A stretch of DNA of 64,000 nt from Nitratiruptor sp. YY08-10 (GTDB taxonomy: Bacteria; Campylobacterota; Campylobacteria; Campylobacterales; Nitratiruptoraceae). Numbering within the stretch: position 1 is the stretch's first letter; every line of letters starts with the position of its first letter. The notes under the pieces were generated by a model. The model made no database searches, was not told where the DNA came from, and saw only the letters and a list, made by a program, of their open reading frames with translations. The stretch spans positions 744,001 to 808,000 of the forward strand of contig NZ_AP023057.1 in the NCBI RefSeq assembly GCF_016629565.1. Direction: 5' to 3'. The translations under genes were made by a program, and so were the position numbers. This document shows positions 1 through 7,373 of the stretch, piece by piece.

Positions 1-1
1 T

Positions 2-364
2 AATCCTACCATTTTTGCCAAGAGGATTGGATCCAAAGCGGTAGAGAGAGTGGTGTATCATGGAAAAAACAACAGCGCTTGTACCACGTATAAAGATTAT
101 GTAGTCTATTCAAGCAGAGAAACGGACAATGCTTTTGGTAGCAATACGTTCAATCTCTATCTCACTTCTACAACGAGCGATTATATACGAAGATTGACAG
201 CAAATGGTATCAATATCTTTCCGCGTTTTGCCGCAGACGGTGAGACGATTCTATTTATTAAAATGTTCAAACGTCAAAGTGCACTGGGTGTTATCCGGCT
301 TCAATATAACAAAAGCTATATCTATCCGCTCCATGTTGGAAGGATACAGTCGATAGATTGGTAA
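2..364 (+). CDS. tolB: TolB C-terminal fragment (5' end outside window)
   Basis: The frame is open from base 2 to the TAA at 362-364, giving about 120 residues of C-terminus. The visible part has the pattern of TolB beta-propeller blades: a DYVVYSSR strand, then NLYLTST, then ITRLT-like RRLTANGIN, then FPRFAADGETILFIK. TolB is the periplasmic propeller of the Tol-Pal system and binds Pal. The next gene is pal, followed by a YbgF/CpoB-like gene, which is the usual tol-pal order and is the main support for the call. The N-terminal signal peptide and earlier blades lie outside the window. Confidence 0.85.
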   Translation, partial: NPTIFAKRIGSKAVERVVYHGKNNSACTTYKDYVVYSSRETDNAFGSNTFNLYLTSTTSDYIRRLTANGINIFPRFAADGETILFIKMFKRQSALGVIRLQYNKSYIYPLHVGRIQSIDW

Positions 365-386
365 CACTTTTTAAGTAAAATATTGA

Positions 387-392
387 TACAAT
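387..392 (+). promoter_or_regulatory. Candidate -10 box upstream of pal
   Basis: TACAAT lies 29 bases before the pal ATG in a T/A-rich stretch between tolB and pal. Campylobacterota housekeeping promoters often have only a -10 box with upstream T-rich periodicity, which fits. It could provide extra pal transcription beyond read-through from tolB. Prediction only. Confidence 0.4.
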
Positions 393-420
393 ATCAAAAA
401 TTTGAAAAAAAGGATGGTCA

Positions 421-969
421 ATGAAGGCAAGAGATATACTGACTTCAGCCGTAATTATCGGCTTTTTAATCAGTGGTTGTGCGAAAAAGGTAGAAGTGGA
501 AGCTCCTCAAACACAAGCTACAGAGCAGCAAGAGGCTACTGAAGTTACGGAAGGTTCAGGCATACAGACAATCGGAAATGATCAAGAGATGATGGAAGAA
601 GCGAAACTTAGAAAAATGAAGGCTATAGAAGCGCAAAGCAAAAAGATCTACTTCGATTTTGACAAATACAACATTCGTCCGGATCAACAGCCGAGAGTTG
701 AGTTTGATGCAAAACTGTTCAATTCCGAAGAAGCAAAACCATTCAATATCAAAGTGGAAGGGAACTGTGACGAGTGGGGGACAGATGAGTACAACTACGC
801 TCTTGGCCTCAAACGAGCCAAAAGTGTACGAGACGCGCTTGCTGCGAGAGGTGTGGCAAAAGATCGCATGACGCTTATCAGTTACGGAGAATCTAATCCA
901 GTCTGTACAGAACATACCAAAGAGTGCTGGGCAAAAAATAGACGCGTTGAATTTGAACTCATTCCATAA
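421..969 (+). CDS. pal: Peptidoglycan-associated lipoprotein Pal
   Basis: A 182-residue outer-membrane lipoprotein that holds the outer membrane to peptidoglycan and works with TolB during constriction. The N-terminus is a lipoprotein signal ending in the lipobox LISGC (Cys near residue 20). A low-complexity Glu/Thr-rich linker follows, and then an OmpA-like domain from about residue 75 to the end, with IYFDFDKYNIRPD and the peptidoglycan-binding region NYALGLKRAKSVRDAL and NRRVEFELIP. It starts at ATG 421 after an AAAAGGATGG ribosome-binding region. The gene sits directly after tolB and 9 bases before the CpoB-like gene, so the three form one operon. Confidence 0.95.
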   Translation: MKARDILTSAVIIGFLISGCAKKVEVEAPQTQATEQQEATEVTEGSGIQTIGNDQEMMEEAKLRKMKAIEAQSKKIYFDFDKYNIRPDQQPRVEFDAKLFNSEEAKPFNIKVEGNCDEWGTDEYNYALGLKRAKSVRDALAARGVAKDRMTLISYGESNPVCTEHTKECWAKNRRVEFELIP

Positions 970-978
970 GGATTTTTT

Positions 979-1821
979 GTGCGATATTTGGTGCTCTTTC
1001 TTGCTTCAATACTAATGGCTGCAGAGCCATCGGTATTTGAAGCGGGCAATCTTGATTCTGATCAGCCATACGGATTGACTCAAAGTGAAAAGCATATTCT
1101 GCAGAACAAGAAAGCCATCAAAAAACTGCAGGAGAATCTTTATACAGTCCAATCAAAAGTTGACAGAATCGATGAAAGAGTCAAAGGGTTAGAGAGTATC
1201 GTAGAAGGATTGGATGAGAATATTCGTGAACTCAAAAAGAGATTGAAAGAAAAAAGTGGCAATGATGAAAGGATCGCTCAGCTTCAAAAAGATCTCAATG
1301 CCTCAATGAGTATACAAAAAGAGAATTTCGAGCAGATCAAAAAGATCCTCAAAGAGCTATCGTCCCTCATCGATCAGATCAACTCCACATATGTAACGAA
1401 AGATGAGCTCAAATCGGAACTTTCCAAAATCTATGCATTGATCAAAAAGCAAAATGTTAGTAAAAAAAGTGGAGCGCAACTTTTTAAAGAGGCTTTGCAC
1501 AGTTTTCGAAAAAAAGAGTATGAGAAAGCCAAAGAACTTTTTGGATACGCCATTCAGAAACACTACAAGCCTGCGACAAGTAATTTTTATATAGCTGAGT
1601 CGTGCTATTATCAAAAAAACTATGCTTGCGCTGTGAAACATTATAAAAAGAGTGCCTCTTTGTATCAAAAAGCTTCCTATATGCCGACCCTTTTACTTCA
1701 TACAGCCGTTTCATTGGAAAAACTTGGACGAAAAAAAGAGGCAAAGAAATTTTATAGAAATCTAGTGAGTCTCTATCCAAAAAGCAAAGCCGCGAAAATA
1801 GCGAAAAAAAAGTTAAAATAG
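979..1821 (+). CDS. cpoB: CpoB/YbgF-like periplasmic TPR protein
   Basis: A 280-residue exported protein with a GTG start and AAGGATT upstream, 9 bases after pal. A short signal peptide (residues 1 to about 15, ending in AAEPS) is followed by a long coiled coil (about 40-160, with heptad-like stretches around VDRIDERVKGLE and LKKRLKEK). The C-terminal half (about 165-280) has TPR helices: LFKEALHSFRKKEYEKAKEL, then CAVKHYKKS, then KLGRKKEAKKFYRNLVSLYP. This coiled-coil plus TPR layout is that of CpoB/YbgF, which links Tol-Pal to septal peptidoglycan synthesis. Its place as third gene of tolB-pal-cpoB supports this. Confidence 0.85.
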   Translation: MRYLVLFLASILMAAEPSVFEAGNLDSDQPYGLTQSEKHILQNKKAIKKLQENLYTVQSKVDRIDERVKGLESIVEGLDENIRELKKRLKEKSGNDERIAQLQKDLNASMSIQKENFEQIKKILKELSSLIDQINSTYVTKDELKSELSKIYALIKKQNVSKKSGAQLFKEALHSFRKKEYEKAKELFGYAIQKHYKPATSNFYIAESCYYQKNYACAVKHYKKSASLYQKASYMPTLLLHTAVSLEKLGRKKEAKKFYRNLVSLYPKSKAAKIAKKKLK

Positions 1822-1833
1822 AGACAACTAGTG

Positions 1834-1866
1834 GGTACCATTAAAGTGGTATCAAGTTTATTTTGT
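1834..1866 (+). terminator. Stem-loop ending the tol-pal operon
   Basis: GGTACCA (1834-1840) pairs with TGGTATC (1847-1853) around a 6-base loop with one G-U pair, followed by a T-rich stretch. It lies 12 bases after the cpoB stop and before the slyD promoter, so it fits a rho-independent terminator of moderate strength. Confidence 0.5.
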
Positions 1867-1872
1867 TACAAT
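1867..1872 (+). promoter_or_regulatory. Candidate -10 box for slyD
   Basis: TACAAT, 30 bases before the slyD ATG and right after the terminator stem. Upstream is the T-rich TTTATTTTG. It is consistent with independent transcription of slyD. Confidence 0.45.
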
Positions 1873-1902
1873 CTACATTGCAATTTCACAAAAGGACAAT
1901 AT

Positions 1903-2409
1903 ATGGCAATCGAAGACAATAAAGTAGTAGGCATCGAATATACGGTAAAAGATGCAAAAACAGGTGAAGTGATTGACAGTAATGTTGGTCATAAACCATT
2001 ACGATTTATCACTGGAAAAGGTCAGATTATTCCAGGACTCGAATCGAAAATCAAAGAGATGAATGTAGGCGAAAACGCAGACGTTCTTGTTAAAGCAGAA
2101 GAAGCATATGGTCAAAAAGACGAAAATGCTGTTCAGACGCTTCCACGAGAGCAGTTCCAAGGAATCGATCTTCAAGAAGGGATGACACTCTATGGACAGG
2201 GAGAAAATGGAGAAACTGTTCAAGTAACAGTGCAATCTTTCAATGATAACGAAGTAACTATTGATTTTAACCATCCTTTGGCCGGAAAAGACCTTATGTT
2301 TACTGTAGCGATCAAAGAAGTTCGAGAAGCAACTCCAGAAGAGGTGATGACAGGCCAAGTTCAAGAAGACGAACACTGCGGAAGCGGCAGCTGCGGCTGT
2401 AGCCACTAA
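1903..2409 (+). CDS. slyD: FKBP-type prolyl isomerase SlyD
   Basis: A 168-residue peptidyl-prolyl cis-trans isomerase and chaperone that also carries metal for nickel enzymes in other bacteria. I chose ATG 1903 because AAAGGAC precedes it and SlyD proteins begin at this point; an upstream in-frame GTG at 1831 would add residues with no SlyD similarity and would span the promoter. The FKBP core is split (1-70 and about 130-150, with LRFITGKGQIIPGLE) by the chaperone insert-in-flap domain. The C-terminus is a short His/Cys tail (EDEHCGSGSCGCSH), a probable metal site, much shorter than in E. coli SlyD. Monocistronic. Confidence 0.93.
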   Translation: MAIEDNKVVGIEYTVKDAKTGEVIDSNVGHKPLRFITGKGQIIPGLESKIKEMNVGENADVLVKAEEAYGQKDENAVQTLPREQFQGIDLQEGMTLYGQGENGETVQVTVQSFNDNEVTIDFNHPLAGKDLMFTVAIKEVREATPEEVMTGQVQEDEHCGSGSCGCSH

Positions 2410-2415
2410 TCCTTC

Positions 2416-2428
2416 GGGGCTTTGCCCC
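2416..2428 (+). terminator. GC stem-loop after slyD
   Basis: GGGGC-TTT-GCCCC directly after the slyD stop, followed by ATTTAAAC. The stem is strong but the T-run is poor, so termination is likely but incomplete. Confidence 0.5.
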
Positions 2429-2457
2429 ATTTAAACACTTCCAAAAGATCCCCTTGA

Positions 2458-2463
2458 TATAAT
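2458..2463 (+). promoter_or_regulatory. Candidate -10 box for fabD
   Basis: TATAAT with a TG extension (TTGATATAAT), 24 bases before the fabD start. This is one of the better housekeeping -10 matches in the window. Confidence 0.55.
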
Positions 2464-2486
2464 ACTTCTCAAAAAGAGGAGTATCT

Positions 2487-3416
2487 ATGCAACAATTCAC
2501 TTTTTTATTTCCAGGACAAGGTAGTCAGAAAATCGGTATGGGAAAAGATTTCGTCGAAAATTCTCCTATGGCGAAAGAACTTGTAGAAGCAGCGAGCGAT
2601 CGATTGCACGTTGATTTTCAAAAGCTGCTTTTCGAAGAAAACGATCTTATCAATCAGACCCAATATACCCAACCTGCCATTTTGCTTGTCAGTACCATCG
2701 CTCATGCACTCTTTCGATCCAGCTGTGATCAAAAACCAAAATATACTTTAGGCCACTCTTTGGGCGAATTCAGCGCACTTGTCGCTTCAGGGGCCCTCGA
2801 TCCTATTGATGCGGTGGAACTGGTACATATGAGAGGGAAATTTATGCAAGAAGCCGCGAAAGAGGCGGATGGCGGCATGATGGTTGTGATGGGTTTAGAG
2901 GATGCTGTGGTAGAGGCGATTTGTGAAGAGGCAAGATCACAAGGAAAAAGAGTATGGCCCGCAAACTACAACAGTGATGGTCAGATTGTCGTTGCAGGAA
3001 TCAAGGCTGATTTGAATGCAGTTGCTCCGCTCTTTAAAGAAAAAGGCGCAAAAAGAGCACTCCTTCTTAACATGAGTGTAGCGAGTCACTGTCCGTTGAT
3101 GGAGCCGGCGAGAGAACCTTTGAGAGAATATCTCGAAAAATTTATCCGAAACGCCTTTGAAGTTCCTGTGGTAGCTAATGTTGATGCAAAACCCTATAAT
3201 ACAAAAACAGAGGCTATTCGTAAGCTTGATGAGCAGCTCGTCAAACCTGTTTTGTACAAACAATCGATCAAATCGATCGAAAATGAGAACGATCTCTTCA
3301 TTGAACTTGGTGAAGGATGTGTACTCAGCGGTATCAATAGAAGGGTAACAAAAGTACCTACGCTTTGTATCAAAGATATGAAAAGCCTCGAAGAGACTCT
3401 CCAAAAACTCTCCTAA
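2487..3416 (+). CDS. fabD: Malonyl-CoA:ACP transacylase FabD
   Basis: A 309-residue cytoplasmic enzyme that moves malonyl from CoA to acyl carrier protein for fatty acid synthesis. It begins with the family signature FLFPGQGSQ, has the nucleophile motif GHSLGE (Ser about 91), the malonyl-binding MRGKFMQEA arginine, and the catalytic His in ASHCPLM. The length matches the family (about 310). The start is ATG with AAGAGGAG upstream. It has its own promoter and terminator, so it appears to be transcribed alone and not with other fab genes. Confidence 0.96.
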   Translation: MQQFTFLFPGQGSQKIGMGKDFVENSPMAKELVEAASDRLHVDFQKLLFEENDLINQTQYTQPAILLVSTIAHALFRSSCDQKPKYTLGHSLGEFSALVASGALDPIDAVELVHMRGKFMQEAAKEADGGMMVVMGLEDAVVEAICEEARSQGKRVWPANYNSDGQIVVAGIKADLNAVAPLFKEKGAKRALLLNMSVASHCPLMEPAREPLREYLEKFIRNAFEVPVVANVDAKPYNTKTEAIRKLDEQLVKPVLYKQSIKSIENENDLFIELGEGCVLSGINRRVTKVPTLCIKDMKSLEETLQKLS

Positions 3417-3419
3417 TTT

Positions 3420-3436
3420 GGTGCGTTTTTCGCACC
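3420..3436 (+). terminator. Stem-loop terminator after fabD
   Basis: GGTGCG-TTTTT-CGCACC, a perfect 6-base stem immediately after the fabD stop, followed by ATCTTATAAAA. A good candidate rho-independent terminator. Confidence 0.6.
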
Positions 3437-3525
3437 ATCTTATAAAAAAGATAACGAAAATTAATCTATCTTTTTAAATGCTTATTATTTGAATTTCGTT
3501 ACTATTCTTAAAAAAAGGAGCGAAA

Positions 3526-4125
3526 ATGAAGAGATTTGCAATCAGTATGATGCTACTTGGATCAATTGCCGCTTTTGCACAGATGAGTTCCAAAGAGGCT
3601 TTTTTTCATATGAAAAAGGTTTTACCTGGCAAATGGACGCTCTCACCTGCTAGCAAGCAGATCGATACTACTGGCGCCCATAACCATCCGGCGGTAAAAA
3701 GGCTTTTGGGGACAGATAAAACGGGTGTGGAATATACGGTGATTGGATCGGGCTCTGCGATAAAAGAGGAGCTTTTGCCGGACACCATTCGTTGGATGGT
3801 AACTATGTATCACTGTGATCACTATCCGGAGTGTAATACTCTTTTGGCGACGCACTATTGCGCGAAAAAGAATCAACCAAGCTTTATTTTCAATGAAAAA
3901 GAGAGTACGCCCAATAAGCTCATTTTTGATTGTGATGAGGAACGAAGCGAGGTGTGTGACAGTGACGAATCGCATGTTCATCATATCATTTTAGAACTCT
4001 CCAATAACAACAAGCATCTTAAGGCGAGCTACATTGTCTACAAAAATGGTGAACGTGCAAACAAACATACCATCTATCATTTCGATAAAGGTCCTGTTGC
4101 CAAAAGCAACAATCTTTGGAAATAA
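3526..4125 (+). CDS. Exported protein of unknown function, Cys/His-rich
   Basis: A 199-residue protein that I do not recognise. It has a clear signal peptide (MKRFAISMMLLGSIAAFAQ, cleavage probably near residue 18), so the mature form is periplasmic. The mature part holds five Cys (YHCDHYPEC, HYC, FDCDEERSEVC) and many His, suggesting disulphides or a metal site. An early LPGKWTLSP segment and alternating hydrophobic strands suggest a mainly beta, perhaps lipocalin-like, fold; that is a guess. A good AAAGGAG ribosome site precedes ATG 3526. It stands alone between two terminators. Confidence 0.75.
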   Translation: MKRFAISMMLLGSIAAFAQMSSKEAFFHMKKVLPGKWTLSPASKQIDTTGAHNHPAVKRLLGTDKTGVEYTVIGSGSAIKEELLPDTIRWMVTMYHCDHYPECNTLLATHYCAKKNQPSFIFNEKESTPNKLIFDCDEERSEVCDSDESHVHHIILELSNNNKHLKASYIVYKNGERANKHTIYHFDKGPVAKSNNLWK

Positions 4126-4141
4126 GAGGGTTTAAGCCCTC
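4126..4141 (+). terminator. Stem-loop after the exported protein
   Basis: GAGGG-TTTAAG-CCCTC starting at the base after the stop codon, then CTTATCCCCTTCTTT. A likely terminator with a moderate T-rich tail. Confidence 0.55.
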
Positions 4142-4158
4142 CTTATCCCCTTCTTTGC

Positions 4159-4164
4159 TACAAT
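4159..4164 (+). promoter_or_regulatory. Candidate -10 box for the mtnN operon
   Basis: TACAAT preceded by T-rich sequence, 25 bases before the mtnN ATG. It is the probable promoter for the mtnN-ttcA chain and possibly for the coupled downstream genes. Confidence 0.45.
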
Positions 4165-4188
4165 CTACTAAAAAAGCTGGAGAATAGC

Positions 4189-4932
4189 ATGAAAATAGCG
4201 ATTATGGGCGCTATGATTGAAGAGATCGAGCCTATTTTGAGTAGGCTTGATTCGACGCTGAATGCGGATGAGCCTCTTGAGTATATTATCGAACATATGC
4301 AAAATATCAAACTGCACTATATTGCCGGAAACAGATATTTTGAAGCAAAGTATAAGGGCCATGAAATTATCGTTGCGTATAGTAAAATAGGAAAAGTATA
4401 CGCTTCTTTGACGGCGAATGTGTTGATTCAGCATTTCAAAGTTGAAAAACTGCTTTTTAGCGGTGTTGCCGGAGCTATCAGCGAAGATTTGCACATTGGC
4501 GATCTTATAATGGCAAAGAGACTGTGCCAGCACGATCTTGATATCACGGCTTTTGGTCATCCGTACGGGTATGTACCAGAGGGCAAAGTGTACGTGGAGA
4601 GTGATCCCGTTTTACGAGAGATCGCAAAAGATGTGGCAAAGCAGATGCAAGTACCTTTGAAAGAGGGTACTATCGCAACAGGTGATCAGTTTATTGCCGA
4701 TCCCAAAAGGAAAGAGTGGATTCAAAAGACCTTTGATGCGGATGCTTTGGAGATGGAAGGAGCTGCTGTGGCAGTTGTCTGTGATGCTTTTGATATCCCT
4801 TTTTTTATCCTACGATCCATCAGTGATGCAGCGGATATGGATGCGAGTTTTGATTTTGACACATTCTTGAAAAGCTCTTCCAAACGAAGTGCGGAGTTTA
4901 TCTTAAAAATGGTGGATGCGATCATACAATGA
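4189..4932 (+). CDS. mtnN: MTA/SAH (aminofutalosine) nucleosidase
   Basis: A 247-residue cytoplasmic nucleosidase that removes adenine from methylthioadenosine and S-adenosylhomocysteine. In Campylobacterota the same enzyme also cleaves aminodeoxyfutalosine for menaquinone synthesis, which is likely here. Visible motifs are MKIAIMGAMIEEIEP at the start, SGVAGAI, ATGDQFIAD, the purine/ribose-binding ALEMEGAAVAVVC and RSISDAAD with the catalytic Asp. It is slightly longer than the usual 230 residues because of an insert near residues 24-45. A GGAGAA site precedes ATG 4189. Its end overlaps ttcA by ATGA. Confidence 0.93.
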   Translation: MKIAIMGAMIEEIEPILSRLDSTLNADEPLEYIIEHMQNIKLHYIAGNRYFEAKYKGHEIIVAYSKIGKVYASLTANVLIQHFKVEKLLFSGVAGAISEDLHIGDLIMAKRLCQHDLDITAFGHPYGYVPEGKVYVESDPVLREIAKDVAKQMQVPLKEGTIATGDQFIADPKRKEWIQKTFDADALEMEGAAVAVVCDAFDIPFFILRSISDAADMDASFDFDTFLKSSSKRSAEFILKMVDAIIQ

Positions 4933-5690
4933 AGCGGGCAGAATTTACGAAAAAGCTGATCAAACAGATTGCTCGGACGAATGTGGAGTTTGAACTGCTC
5001 AAAGAAGGCGACAGAGTCTTAGTGGGACTGAGCGGTGGCAAAGATTCTTTGACGCTCGTACATGCCCTCAAGCATATCCAAAGAGTGGCACCATATGATT
5101 TTACCTTCAAAGCTGTGACGATCAGCTATGGCATGGGAGAAAATTACGACTTTTTAACGAAGCATTGCGAAGAGTATGGTATCGAGCATACCGTGTATGA
5201 AACGGAGATTTTTGATCTGGCTAAAGAGAAGATCCGCACCAACTCATCCTATTGCAGCTTTTTTTCAAGGATGAGGCGAGGGGCACTCTATACATACGCG
5301 TTGCAAAACGGATTTAACAAGCTGGCTCTTGGACATCATCTTGATGATGCGATTGAGAGTTTCTTTATGAATATGTTTTATAACGGAGCGATGCGCTCTA
5401 TGCCTCCAATCTATAAAAGCTCGAAAGGACTCTACGTTATTCGACCACTCATCGAGACCCGTGAAAAGCAGCTTCAAGGATTTGTAGAGCGAAACGGTTT
5501 TATGGCGATCGGTGATGAGATGTGTCCTGCCATGCGTTTTGATATCAAAGAGCCATATGTTCGCGAAAATATGAAAGCTTTTGTTTCGGAGTTAGAGGGG
5601 CGGTTTCGTGATGTGGTAAAATATATCAGAGCCTCATTTCGTCATATTCATGACGATACTTTTTTTGATAAAGAGCGTCTGAAGGTCTGA
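4929..5690 (+). CDS. ttcA: TtcA-family tRNA thiolation protein, altered Fe-S motif
   Basis: A 253-residue PP-loop ATPase of the TtcA/TtuA family, which makes 2-thiocytidine at tRNA position 32. The PP-loop SGGKDS (35-40) is intact, and ALGHHLDDAIESFFMN is the family's second conserved block. In E. coli TtcA the [4Fe-4S] cluster is held by a CxxC pair plus a distal Cys. Here the pair reads CSFFSRMRRG (Cys109, Phe112), so the second Cys is missing, while the distal one (Cys199 in DEMCPAM) remains. The start overlaps mtnN (ATGA). Family assignment is firm; the exact cluster chemistry is uncertain. Confidence 0.85.
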   Translation: MKRAEFTKKLIKQIARTNVEFELLKEGDRVLVGLSGGKDSLTLVHALKHIQRVAPYDFTFKAVTISYGMGENYDFLTKHCEEYGIEHTVYETEIFDLAKEKIRTNSSYCSFFSRMRRGALYTYALQNGFNKLALGHHLDDAIESFFMNMFYNGAMRSMPPIYKSSKGLYVIRPLIETREKQLQGFVERNGFMAIGDEMCPAMRFDIKEPYVRENMKAFVSELEGRFRDVVKYIRASFRHIHDDTFFDKERLKV

Positions 5691-5691
5691 T

Positions 5692-7119
5692 ATGCAACCC
5701 CATCTGCCTCCACTCAATGTGGAGAATGTTCTCAAAGAACAGACATTTTTCAAACTGCCGCAGGTCTCACTCAATCTCAAAGTCAATGGAACTGTACGGG
5801 CCGAAGTAGTCGACGTGCTGCCAAGCGGTTCCGTTTTGGTTCGTATCAATGGCCAAGAGCTTGAGATGCGAACAGAAATCCCTTTGCAAAAAGATACGAC
5901 GCTTCTTCTCAAAGTCCTTGGAATGCCAGGCAGCGAAAAAGCGATCAAACTTCAGTTGCTTGAAATTCTCAGTCCAAAAAAAGAGAAAGTTGAGAAAAAA
6001 CTGCAATCTTTGGATTTGACAAAAGATCTTCAACTAGCTCTTCGAATAGCCCTTGGAAACAAAGATGACGAAACAGTGCAGATTTTGCTCCAAAAAGGAC
6101 TCAATGAGCAGTTGCAACGGATGAACGAAGAGATTATTCAAACACTCAAACCTGAAAGTTTCGTAGCCCTGTCCTCCTCACAAGATTTTAAAACGCTCAT
6201 TGCTCAGGCAAAGGAGCTGATCAAAAAAGGTGCAAAAAACGAACTTGAAGAAGTTTTGAAAAATGTAAAAAATCTTCCTCAGCTAAAAAATGCCGATACG
6301 CCGCTTCTGCGCTATATCGCACGTGCAAATGATGCGCAAACACTCGTACAACGATTTGAGCAGATCAATGATATATTTTTCCCGGCTGAACAGTTCAACT
6401 CAATGCTGACTCAAGATATTCAACAACTGATTCTCAACAGTGGAACTTTTTTGGAAAAGAGACTCGACACTCTTGTCAAGCAGTTTACGCTTTTACAAAA
6501 TGTTCAAGAGCAGTTGGATGTTAAAACCCCAAAAGAGATCAAAGAGTTTGTGCTCAATGCGACTGTTTTGGATGAACATATCAAAGCACTCTTTAGCAAT
6601 GAAACACAAAAGCCTTTGCAGATTCTCATACAACAAGCTCTACATACTCTTCACACGAAAGCACAGGAGATTATCACCCATGACCTCAAGGTATTGGTAG
6701 CACAGATGAAAGAATCCTTGGGCGATGACAAAAAAGTATCTACGCTTTATCACAATCTCCAAAATTTTCAACTCTATTCGTTGGTGAGCGGGATGGTATA
6801 CACCTACCTTCCGGTTGTTTGGCAGGATCTAAAAGAAGGATCATTGCGGGTATGGGCAGATAAAAAACACTATTTTTGTCAGATAGATCTCGATTTTGAA
6901 GACATTGGAAAAGCACAAGTAGATCTTTTGATGATACACAATAGTCTCAAAGTGGAGTTTTTTATAGAAGATGCCGTTTTTCGTGAAATTCTCAGAGATG
7001 GCGTTACACAATTGATAGAAGATCTGGAAGATTTCGAGGATGTTTTTGTGACTTTTGTATCACATTCGGGTGAAAAAACGCGTTATACTACAACAGATGG
7101 AATCAATATAACAGTATGA
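5692..7119 (+). CDS. FliK-like protein (possible hook-length control family)
   Basis: A 475-residue protein starting 1 base after the ttcA stop. I do not recognise it by signature alone. The N-terminus (20-90) looks like a small beta-barrel (LKVNGTVRAEVVDVLPSGSV), the middle is long and helical and rich in Gln/Leu, and the last 110 residues (SLRVWADKKHYFCQIDLDFE to FVSHSGEK) resemble a FliK C-terminal hook domain. The next gene encodes a free FlhB C-terminal domain, and such pairs (YlqG/YlqH in Bacillus) are known. No membrane segment or signal peptide is seen. It overlaps the next gene by 4 bases. Confidence 0.6.
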   Translation: MQPHLPPLNVENVLKEQTFFKLPQVSLNLKVNGTVRAEVVDVLPSGSVLVRINGQELEMRTEIPLQKDTTLLLKVLGMPGSEKAIKLQLLEILSPKKEKVEKKLQSLDLTKDLQLALRIALGNKDDETVQILLQKGLNEQLQRMNEEIIQTLKPESFVALSSSQDFKTLIAQAKELIKKGAKNELEEVLKNVKNLPQLKNADTPLLRYIARANDAQTLVQRFEQINDIFFPAEQFNSMLTQDIQQLILNSGTFLEKRLDTLVKQFTLLQNVQEQLDVKTPKEIKEFVLNATVLDEHIKALFSNETQKPLQILIQQALHTLHTKAQEIITHDLKVLVAQMKESLGDDKKVSTLYHNLQNFQLYSLVSGMVYTYLPVVWQDLKEGSLRVWADKKHYFCQIDLDFEDIGKAQVDLLMIHNSLKVEFFIEDAVFREILRDGVTQLIEDLEDFEDVFVTFVSHSGEKTRYTTTDGINITV

Positions 7120-7373
7120 AAAAAAAGGCAGTAGCACTTCAATATGACAAAAAGAGTTCGAATGCGCCAAAGGTTATTGCAAAAGGGGAAGGGTACAGGG
7201 CACAAAAAATTATCGAACTAGCACAAGAACATGGTATCGAGCTCTATGAGGATCCTGAACTGATTGAGGTTCTTTCAAAAGTTGAATTGGATGAAGAGAT
7301 ACCACAAAAACTCTATGTGGCAGTAGCCAAAATATTGGCTTATATCTATAGAAAGAAAAAGGAGAAACGATGA
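7116..7373 (+). CDS. FhlB: stand-alone FlhB C-terminal domain protein
   Basis: An 85-residue cytoplasmic protein matching the C-terminal part of the flagellar type III export switch FlhB: AVALQYDKKSSNAPKVIAKG, then a helical RAQKIIELAQEHGI, then LYEDPELIEVL. It has no membrane domain and lacks the NPTH self-cleavage site, as expected for FhlB/YlqH-type homologs that can substitute for part of FlhB. It overlaps the FliK-like gene upstream (ATGA) and the unknown gene downstream (ATGA), so all three are translationally coupled. Confidence 0.85.
   Translation: MKKKAVALQYDKKSSNAPKVIAKGEGYRAQKIIELAQEHGIELYEDPELIEVLSKVELDEEIPQKLYVAVAKILAYIYRKKKEKR

Noticed and set aside
1831-1902. Extended N-terminus of slyD from GTG 1831
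   Set aside because: It spans the terminator stem and the -10 box and has no SlyD similarity; ATG 1903 has a proper ribosome site.
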